From positions 22,251,492 through 22,315,491 of the forward strand of contig OZ022244.1 of NCBI GenBank assembly GCA_963978895.1: 64,000 bases of DNA. The letters are read 5' to 3'. How positions within the stretch are numbered: the stretch's first letter is position 1; each line of letters begins with the position of its first letter. The notes under the pieces are model-generated. The model saw only the letters and a list, made by a program, of their open reading frames with translations. It was not told where the DNA came from and searched no databases. Source of the DNA: Erpobdella octoculata. Lineage: Eukaryota > Annelida > Clitellata > Hirudinida > Erpobdellidae. The translations under genes and the position numbers were made by a program. Of this stretch, positions 55,960 to 64,000 are shown in pieces.

Positions 55960-58172
55960 AATAAAATGGAAAGCCGATTGAAGATTTTCCAAGTAAGATG
56001 GCAGCCTTGATGCTGCTGCTCAAATAGCGTGAGAGCTCTTTGGAAACAATTTTAACTTCAATCGGGACTCGCTTGTGGTGACTAACAGGTCGAGCTTTGA
56101 CTGCAAAGTGGATCATTTTCTGCTTGTTTGGAGGGATCTTAAAAACAAAACAAAATTGGAACTAAAAATTTAAACTAATATATACGATATTTTCTGGCAT
56201 TTATCTTCAGAAGCAATGGCTGTCCCGCCCCGCTAATTTTCGGCTCTCAAAAGTTTGAAAAAAGACTTTGTCAAAAAAGGTTGATACTAACTTGATACAA
56301 CTGGGTTATACAACTTTATAAACAAGTAAAGATAAAATATAGATTTGATAAAAAAAATGCTTTTATTTGCCTCTTTATCTGAGTCAACGAACTAAAATTT
56401 TTGAATCTAAAACTTCTAGATATTATGCTCAATCTTGTTAATTATTTGAGACCTATGGCGACTTATACATAAACAACTTATTACAGTCGCTAGATGGCAG
56501 GAATTAATTTGATTTAATTAATTTCAATTGATTTAAGACTTAATTCATGTCGGAAACATTAAATTCATGTGTTGTCATTGAGTATAAAGCTTTCCTGAAA
56601 GTTTTAAAGCTCTAGGTGGTCAAAAAGTGGGTAAATTTTTGTTTCTAAAATTTGATCACCACAGACAAACAAACAAACAGAGAGACGAATGAAATTAAAT
56701 AAAAGCATAATAAAAAACACTTTAAAGGGTTTTTTGTTGGGGGGGTTCATACTGCCAGATCCTCATAAAACCCCCAGTTAATTACACATCCGTACATCAT
56801 ATAATATACATTTGTAGTTATACATCTATGTATTTATATACCCTGGTTACTAAACGTATCTATATCTCTGCATGCACTGGTGATAAACATCTACTAACCT
56901 ACAAATTTGTATACACTTTTTTACAATAAATAGTTTATACTCCTTTACACCAGGTGTTCTAAGACTGAAATGGCTGTGTGTTAGAAGCTCCTAAGTAAAT
57001 CCGCCATTTTTGACGGGCTACTTCTATTATATCTATATTTATATATTTCTATACTTATATGCACAACATACTCACCATAATACGTTGACTACGAAGGCGC
57101 AACTGGCTACTGCTTTCCTCTTTGTCGTCTGTCGTTCGAACATCTGACTCTCTTTTCTTCTCTTTCTTGGATTTTTATATCAACCTATTAAAAGTTAAAA
57201 CCAGATATAATCAAATTAAAATAAAACAAACGAAATGGTCTGAGTTCAAAACATGGTATACATTTCACTTATTGCACAATCATACTTGTGCAGCCCTTTT
57301 TAGCGGTAATGAATTATCTTGAGTTTGACCTTGGAATTTACTGCAATTAACTGTTAGTTACAACTGCTATGAATGAATTTTTGTAGTTGATCGAAATTTT
57401 TCTTTGGTATTGTTTTATGCTTGGACTGCGTCTCTCTGTGAATAAATAAATGAAATACAGACAAAAACACAAACAAAATCAGTTGATTCCATAATAACTA
57501 AAACAATGAAAAACTTTGATTAGTATTTATATAAACACAATTGAATAAATTAAAATTACAGAACATGAAACTCTTACACTGGCTTCCTCCAATTGATTTT
57601 TGTAGACGATGACTTCAACAGCGAATTCTTCCCCTTGCACGACCGACTCAGGGTGTCTCAGGGTGGCCAGAATTTTGGAGGACACGACGAACTTTAAAAA
57701 AAGAGAAATAATAATAAGCAATAATAAACAAAATTTGTTAATTATTAATTAAAAAATTTGTTTTACGTGAATCGTAATGTTTTGCAACGTGGTTTTTGCG
57801 AAACAATGTGCACGTTGTATGTAAACTGCAAAAAAAACCTTAGACACTACAGTTCATACACTTGCCCAGCCCGTTGACATCTCGGCCCGGCCCGGCCCGT
57901 TTTTATAGGCCTAAACTCCCTACACAAAACACGAAAATTTCGGCCTAGCCCGTTCTGGCCCAACCTGTGCAGTATTCTAGTACCTACGCTATTTTACATC
58001 AAACCCCCCTCCCAGTTGAAAACTTTACTGAATGACAACACAACACGTTGCAACCGGCACTGGTCGTTCCAGGATACCAATCGGCTTTCCAGGGCTGATC
58101 ACGTAGGCGGAAGCGGTGTACAAAGCTACTTTCGTTGTCAAATTCATCTTGATTCTCAGCTTTCCAGTTGGT
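55960..58172 (-). CDS. alpha-2-macroglobulin/CD109-type domain, partial gene or relic (three exons)
   Basis: Exon 1, 58172-58029 (acceptor TTTTGGCAG): TGKLRIKMNLTTKVALYTAS, AYVISPGKPIGILERPV, matching the 'PDSITTW..SAF..S...G.GI' start of the alpha-2-macroglobulin domain. Exon 2, 57691-57578: LRHPESVVQGEEFAVEVIVY, matching 'LPYSVVRGEEF.L...VFNY'; it ends at AGT|GTAAGA. Exon 3, from 56137: IPPNKQKMIHFAVKA, then RVPIEVKIVSKE, matching the following 'VP......F.I.P...G...I.V.A' stretch. The order and content fit the family; the thioester motif and the other domains were not found. The obvious exon 1 donor (TCA|GTAAAG) breaks frame with exon 2, while the weaker CCA|GTGCCG and CCG|GTTGCA keep it. 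It may therefore be a diverged gene or a pseudogene. Family members are secreted or surface protease-binding and opsonic proteins. Confidence 0.5.
56441..56710. repeat. dispersed repeat A, copy 2
   Basis: Same order and orientation as 8302-8580, ending in ACCACAGACAAACAAACAAA. It lies in intron 2 of the alpha-2-macroglobulin-like exons. Confidence 0.8.
56935..57005. repeat. dispersed repeat E, copy 1
   Basis: The text TTTACACCAGGTGTTCTAAG, ACTGAAATGG recurs at 63932-63962 as TTACACTAGGTGTTTTAAAA, CTGAAATGA, both followed by a CTACTTC block. Confidence 0.5.
57855..57985. repeat. GC-rich dispersed repeat B, copy 3
   Basis: CTCGGCCCGGCCCGGCCCG, then GGCCTAAACTCCCTACA, and the end TGTGCAGTATTCTAGTACC. 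Same family as 22845 and 40505. It lies between exons 1 and 2 of the alpha-2-macroglobulin-like gene. Confidence 0.65.
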
Positions 58173-58489
58173 CTGCCAAAAAAATTACAATAAAACGTTT
58201 TTTTTATTTATACAAATGGGATTGTGTCTATTTTCAGCTAAAAACGTTTTACCAGGTTTTCACCAGATGTTCATATCTATACATTTTAATTTTATTTTAA
58301 ACATAAAATTTTAAATAAAACGTATAAAATAAACATTAGAATACCTGCTCTAGCTAAAAAAAAATAATGCAGCGTTTGTGATGTTTTATATACCATTTTG
58401 AAGAAAATTCATTCTAGTTTAAAACGTTTGCTTTTCAGCAACAAGGATGCCTTAAGTATTTAGATTTGACCTATTTATTAAAAATGGTG

Positions 58490-59955
58490 ATTTTGGCACT
58501 CTTGATAGCAACTCGCACAGGCACCTTTGATACTAGTATCAAAGGTTCTTTGAATTTCTTATGAAAAGTACCACCACAAGCAGAATGATAGAATGTTTGA
58601 TTAATCAGTGAAATTGTTTATGTTTTATCACTGAGCAACCGCCTTTAATCGTTATACAGTCAATGAACTTTTTGATAATCTGCGAGAAGTGCGGACTCGA
58701 CATACATATGCACCACAGAACATCTACAATGTTGATGAAACAGGCCTAACAACTGTTCAGAAACCGGTTAAAATAATAGCTGGTCGTGGTGACAAGTGAC
58801 AAGCAAGTCGGCAGAACAAAGTCTGCGGAAAGAGGAACTCTCATCACGACATGAGGTGTTGTAAACGCAATAAGAAATTCCATTATGCTGTTGTTTATTT
58901 TTTTTCGAGTCCATTATAAAGTCATAATGATTGCTGATGGCCCACCTGGCTGTGTCGGGGTTGCAAACCCACCAGGGTGGATGAATGCTGCAACGTTCAT
59001 ACAATGGTTGAACAATTTCATTTTCCATACAAAATGTTCTGTCGTCAATCCAGTGTTGCTACTGCTTGAAAACCATGAAAATCTGTGGATTGTCTAGATT
59101 TGCCAAAACAGAATGGCATCACACTGCTCACTTTTCTACTTCACTGTAGCCACAAACTTCAACCACTCGATAGATTAATCTACGATCCATTGAAAGTAAT
59201 TGAAACGATTTTACAAAGCTGAATGCGATGACTGGGTTGTTTCAAATCCAAGGCCTATGACGATATTTGACATTGCTGGAATTGTAAGCAGGGCTTATGA
59301 AAAAGCTTTCAGTCAATCAAACATCATAGCAGGATTCAATGTGGTTGGAATCGAGCCTCTCAATGCAAGTATTTTTAATGAAGATGAGTTCTTAGCATCG
59401 TATGTTACAGATCATCCAGAACCTGTTGTTGGTGAAGATTCTGGCAAAAATGAATCGGTCACTGTTGATCAAAATCCTGGCGAAAATGATTCAATTAGTC
59501 AGTCAACCATGAGTCTACAATCCAGTCTTGAAAAACTGAAACCTTTTCCAAAAGCTGCAGCTAGGAACGCACAAGAATTCTAACGGAAACGGAAGTGATG
59601 AATGCAATTCGCATGCGACAAGATAATAAAATAAAAAAGCATCCACTGCAGAAAACAAAACACAGATTGCAAAACTCAACAAGTCTAATAAAACAGATAA
59701 GCAGAATGGAGCAAGCTCAATTTCAGTTAGTCAGTCATCCATTCCAGACTGTCTTGATGCTTCCAGTGACTTCCAGCCATTTGCGACAGAGATTGGTGTT
59801 CCTAGTAAAAAGAAGAAGAAAAGTTGCTCCCTCAATTAAGAAAAAACACTGCCAATAACATTTATTTTAAATTTAGTATCAAAGATGCCAACATAGTATC
59901 AAGGGTGACAGTGCTTAGTATCAGGGGTGCCGAGGCACAGGCACCCTTGATACTA
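58490..59955 (+). mobile_element. dead pogo/Tigger-family DNA transposon
   Basis: The transposase remnants, from 58626, read AFNRYTVNEFFDNLREV, IYNVDETGLTTVQKPVKIIA (first catalytic Asp), PPGCVGVANPPGWMN, PVLLLLENHEN (the second catalytic Asp is Glu here), NGITLLTFLLHCSHKLQPLD (third Asp) and, in the open frame 59200-59583, DDWVVSNPRPMTIFDIAGIV, IIAGFNVVGIEPLN and EDEFLASYVTDHPEP. Stops and frameshifts at several points make it inactive, and the N-terminal DNA-binding part is missing. The ends carry GGCACCCTTGATACT-type repeats in both orientations: direct near 58492, 58519 and 59941, inverted near 59874, 59895 and 59917. Confidence 0.9.
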
Positions 59956-61372
59956 TTTTAAAAATTTTTTGTTTCAAATATAACTTTTTTAACAAATTTT
60001 TTTTAAGTAAATGTTTTACACAGTTACATTGGATGTTTGAATATCTATTAAATTCACTTAAGAAACTTACAAAAAAAGTCCAACAGTTTCGTCAAATTGA
60101 GAAAAATCGAAATTTAGTTTCATGGGTCCCTGGTCTCCCCTACGTATGTATGTACCGTATGTAGTTATGTATGTTAGAAATCTGCGTTACGTTTACATTG
60201 TAAGGTGGTGCTGCAATTGTCACTAATTAATTCCCGTCATTCATAACATTTTATCATTGTTAATACTATGAAACCTTAATCACGTGACAAGCTTGTTTCA
60301 ATGACCAAAAAAGGGCATGTTTTGGAGTTGAGATTTATACCCTCGCTTCTTACTGGAAGAGACAATCCCATACGTAACTGCAAGAATATTCTTGAGCCGT
60401 TTATACAGTCAGGTAGCTAAACCGGCTCATTATTGCTGTGACGTTTTAAGGAACGTTTTACGTCGTCTTGCTGAAACTGAACGTTGCGAATTATTTCACA
60501 ATTTTAAACAGTTTGTATTAAACTCGCATTTTCAAGAAACGTTTTTAGAACAACCGTGAATAAATAAGTTTGAAGTTTGAAGCTGTTAAATACATAACTT
60601 CATAAAGTCTTGTACTGTTTTTTGGACAGAATATCCGACTTTTTAATTATCAAGGAATCACCTGAGTCTACGGTTAGCCATCTCTTGCTTTCGCTTGAGT
60701 TTCAGAATGACTAAATTTCAGTGAGCTGGTTAATTAATATCATGTAGTTACATACATTATGGTCTGCTGTACCAATTATGTCGTTTAAGCTGGAAATTAA
60801 TCGATTCGACGAAGCGATATATCGCTTTTTTAATTGAATGATATTTTTCATTTAATTTATTATATGGTATTATATATTAGTGAGATATAAAACAATGCAA
60901 TTTGAGATAAAACACGGAGCTTTTTTGAGAAGTTAGTGAAATGAGTTGAAATGGCGTTTTGCTCTTATAGAAACTCTCTTGTTTGTTCAATATAAAGCAA
61001 ATAATTGTGTTAAAAACAGAAAACTAAAATGTTTTGAGACATAATCTGTTTCTAGTTTCTTACTGTTAGTTTTTGTAGTTTCTATTTATTATTACAATTA
61101 TAAGAATTTAAACGACAATTTAGAAAGCTGAAACTCAAAATAATCCATAAGTCACTGATGTCTGCTAATTTTATGCAAGGAAACGTTGACTCAGCTGTCG
61201 TATATGACAGCGTTTTTAGCCGTGACTGTTGTAATATACATACATATACAATGTAATCACATGCAAGATTGTATATATAAACGTGAACTGTGTGACCGAT
61301 GCGCTTTCACCTTCATATTTGTTAATATTGTTCTAAAATAACTAAACCCGTTGGTGAAACATTTGCTTGCAG
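59956..61372. other. intergenic with a possible coding relic
   Basis: At 60310-60550 the plus strand reads LELRFIPSLLTGRDNPIRNC, KNILEPFIQSG and, one frame over, AHYCCDVLRNVLRRLAETE, CELFHNFKQFVLNSHFQETF with a stop. Composition and length suggest a former exon or transposon protein of unknown family. The rest shows nothing. Confidence 0.3.
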
Positions 61373-61746
61373 GTCATCATAATAAGATCATGTCTTTGTT
61401 CGGAGCCATTCCTGTGATAGTCTGTCAGGAGTGCCACAGTAACCTCTCTCGCACAATGTTCTACATCTTGTCGACTGGACTGGTAGAGCGTCTTGCGTTT
61501 ATGTACGTTTCTAATTTCGCCAGTATTAACAACATTTTATAGACACATTCCCTCTCTATATTCAAGCCAATGATCGTTGACATGGTTGTTATTTGTAGGT
61601 TTGTCCTGGACACCAGGTTCCCGGGATTGAAAATGTGCTGCAGGAATACTATCGATGTTGCTAAGGACTACTCTATGCTGGCGCTCCTGTATCACAACAC
61701 TGATGACATGGACAAATTCCTTGAAATACGAGATCTGTTCCTGTGA
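61373..61746 (+). CDS. 3' end of an unidentified plus-strand gene (last two exons)
   Basis: Exon 61373-61502 follows TTTGCTTGCAG and reads HHNKIMSLFGAIPVIVCQEC, HSNLSRTMFYILSTGLVERL. Its donor AT|GTACGT joins in phase to exon 61599-61746 (acceptor TTATTTGTAG): FVLDTRFPGLKMCCRNTID, AKDYSMLALLYHNTDDMDKF, then LEIRDLFL and a stop. A poly(A) signal AATAAA lies at 61895, about 150 bp after the stop. The helical, Leu-rich text looks like the C-terminus of a larger protein. Upstream exons were not found and the family is not recognised. The opposite strand is also open over exon 2, but has no matching splice structure. Confidence 0.5.
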
Positions 61747-63214
61747 ACCACGCTGGAATTTCTCCAGTGTGAAAACACCAAACCGCACAACTTTTAGACT
61801 GAAAATTCGTTATCAAACTGATCATATCTTTGCCATTTTTCGCAGAACTTTAACACTTTTCGTTGATTTTTTTCTGTGTTTTTTTCTTGCTGCAAATAAA
61901 ATCTAGCAATTTGTCCGGAAACTGTGTCGCAGAGTAAGGCTAAATTAAAAGTCTGAGTTCAATTTTATATCTGAGCTCGAGGGTATTAAGTTGTGTAGCA
62001 GCGATGAACCCAAGTTCAGCTATTTTTGTGTCAAAATTAAATACAATCAGCGAGCTATAATATCCTGCTATTGGTAAAATGCCGATTTCCTCACAACTTT
62101 CTACAGCAAAATATTTTTTTATAATCGTTAGAAGAAATTCTAACTTTGATGTTCACGATAATTGCTCCTGGTCCATTCTTTTGTCGAACTTCAACCAATA
62201 AATTGCTGGGTCAGGCTGACTGTGATAAGTTAATAACTAAAACTAAAACTAAAATGTTGGCAAACTTATTTTTTGCAAAAACAAAACAGAACTGATAATT
62301 TATTTTATAAATATGCTAGTTTTCTCTCAACAAAGTCCAATTGCTAAAAAATCTAATATACAAATTTACGTTTCAGATCAATACCTGCAATTGATAAGGT
62401 GAATGAAGAAACGTGAGGAGCCAAAGCTGGATAAAAACAAGATAAATAAAATCGAGATTAGAAGACTTATACGACTACATGTTTTCAAAAACTACGGAGA
62501 ATATTTTACTTGAGGAAAATTATTTTCATTCCAGCATGTGGAATTGATTTTAAATATTTTTGCAAGGTGCTTTAAATTATTATTAAAACTATTTTGCTGA
62601 ACGGAAATTTTTTTTATTTACTTTGTTTTTGGTACAAGAGATTGTCCCTACCGATGGCTACACATCGTCTAAAGCCTAAACAAAACTCTGTTCCCATTTT
62701 TTCTTCTTTTTTCTGGGTTTGGAACTGGCTTCATAAGCTGGGCGGATTTTACATTTCTGAATTTTGTTTGTTTATAGTTCGTTTTGTACTGTTTTAAAAC
62801 AGAAAATTGAATGTATTCCTTGTCATATAATAATGTTATCTGTTTTTTTGTTTTCTCTCATTCTACATACAGATGACTTTGAAATGGCTTGCCGTAAACA
62901 AAACTGATTTGGTAATAGTTTTTCCGGTTTTCAAATAGTTTATAATTTTGTGCGCCAATTTTTTAAAACTTGGTCTGATACATTTTTCAGACTTGTAACT
63001 GCCACATTTTAAGGCTTAAGCGAGGTGGAGTCTCATTTTTATGGTTTATTTTTATTCTGAGATAATATTACCAAATAATGTTTCAATATAACGCCTAAAA
63101 AATTCGTTAGCAATGCCATGATTTATAGAAGAATTTGTTACCCAAACCTTCTTTCTGTTCCACTGGAGGACATCTGTTGTCCCGGGCGTCTGCATTAACC
63201 TTTTTTTAATTTGT
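61747..63214. other. intergenic, nothing recognised
   Basis: It contains the 3' UTR and poly(A) signal of the preceding gene end; otherwise no supported feature. Confidence 0.4.
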
Positions 63215-63490
63215 TGCATACCAATCAATCAAAACGAACTTATATAGCGCTTTTTCATAAATTCAAAGACGCTCTTCGATAAATTTACTAAGTAAAAATG
63301 TTTTTAAACTATTTCGAAAAGTAAACAGGGAATCGCACAATAATAAGTTAGAAAGTAAAGAATTCCACGTATATATGGACCAGCATAAGAAAAAGAACGT
63401 TTGTCAAAAGTATGATTTATTCAGGATAGGATATGCAAAAATGATTGTTTGAAGAGGATCTTAAATGACTTCTGTGAGGTCGTTCAATTA
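63215..63490 (-). repeat. LINE/CR1-like 3' tail remnant
   Basis: Read on the minus strand, it ends AAAGCGCTATATAAGTTCG followed by TTTTGATTGATTG, the same style of 3' end as the LINE tail at 30200-30260. The preceding 230 bp (minus strand) are decayed sequence without an open frame. Confidence 0.55.
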
Positions 63491-64000
63491 ATGATTTCAA
63501 ATAATAAGAAAAAAACTAATTTTAATTTAAACATCCTTACAGAGCATTTAAAAATTATTCTATGTTTTATGGGAAGCCAATGGAGTAATAAAAGAAAAGT
63601 AGTGATGTGGGTATAAACGGGAGAACGACTTAAAAGCTACATTTATATTTAACTATTTGCCCATTCAGTTGAAGACTGCAAAATTAATAATCTGTATGTC
63701 AAAAAGCAAAGCAGAAATTACTTGTATTAAAGACTCCCTCTTGGAATAACTCAGCTGGAATAAAAAAAAACTTTTAAAAAGCCTTGCCCTGATATACAAA
63801 TCGTTAGTTAAAAGAAAACTCCAGAAATGACTTTGGGGAACGTCTTCAACGACAAAAAAAGCAAATAAAACATACTTAATAACTAGTAGTCTTTAACTAA
63901 ATGGAAGCACTTTTTATAATAGTTTTTAGTCCGTTACACTAGGTGTTTTAAAACTGAAATGACCTATGAAGCGGCTACTTCCTGTCGTGGATCATAATTT
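63491..64000. other. window end, nothing recognised except repeat E copy 2
   Basis: No gene was seen. Positions 63930-63980 carry the second copy of dispersed repeat E. Confidence 0.4.

Noticed and set aside
61537..61788. Minus-strand frame of 83 codons
   Set aside because: Overlaps the plus-strand last exon, which has matching acceptor, phase, stop and poly(A) signal; the minus frame lacks a splice partner.

Overview
The window looks like AT-rich chromosomal DNA from an invertebrate animal. Its genes have many short exons with GT-AG introns, and each exon joins to the next in the right codon phase. Long AT-rich intergenic spaces are packed with tandem repeats and with remnants of non-LTR retrotransposons, a Helitron, hAT elements and a pogo/Tigger element. 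No operons, ribosome-binding sites or viral genes are visible. I cannot name the species or phylum with confidence.

Layout. 1-14.7 kb: no host gene. This part holds a 26/20-bp satellite (1.6-2.65 kb), a non-LTR reverse transcriptase fragment (7.56-8.11 kb), a (TTTTA)n tract, and a nested pair of non-autonomous hAT elements with intact 8-bp target-site duplications (11.5-12.6 kb). 14.7-36.3 kb: three intact, ten-exon genes for ADP-ribosylarginine hydrolase (ADPRH/ARH1-like), all on the minus strand. Copy 1 is older and has long introns with several transposon insertions. Copies 2 and 3 lie in a recent tandem segmental duplication that also copied about 1.6 kb of upstream flank, including a possible membrane-protein exon. 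36.4-39.5 kb: a degenerate Helitron joined to that flank, a cluster of nuclear-receptor-like half sites, and an unrecognised pseudogene.

40.8-45.5 kb: a complete four-exon minus-strand gene. It encodes a 666-residue ARMC10/ARMCX-like protein with an N-terminal membrane anchor, a long low-complexity middle, and C-terminal armadillo-like repeats. Next come a 1.1-kb array of 16-bp repeats and a (AAT)n tract. A possible plus-strand first exon at 48.25 kb follows, then a 1.3-kb array of 41-bp units in which every unit carries acceptor-like and donor-like splice signals. 53.3-54.2 kb holds a duplicated compound trinucleotide tract. 54.4-64 kb holds two unidentified short plus-strand gene ends, three minus-strand exons resembling the alpha-2-macroglobulin/CD109 domain, a dead pogo/Tigger transposase, and several dispersed repeats.

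The recognised host genes do not form one pathway. The ADPRH cluster is the coherent group: all three copies keep the metal-binding motifs needed to remove ADP-ribose from arginine, and they differ at a few conserved glycine/proline positions and in one intron boundary. All functional statements are family-based inference from reading the sequence; no database search was run.
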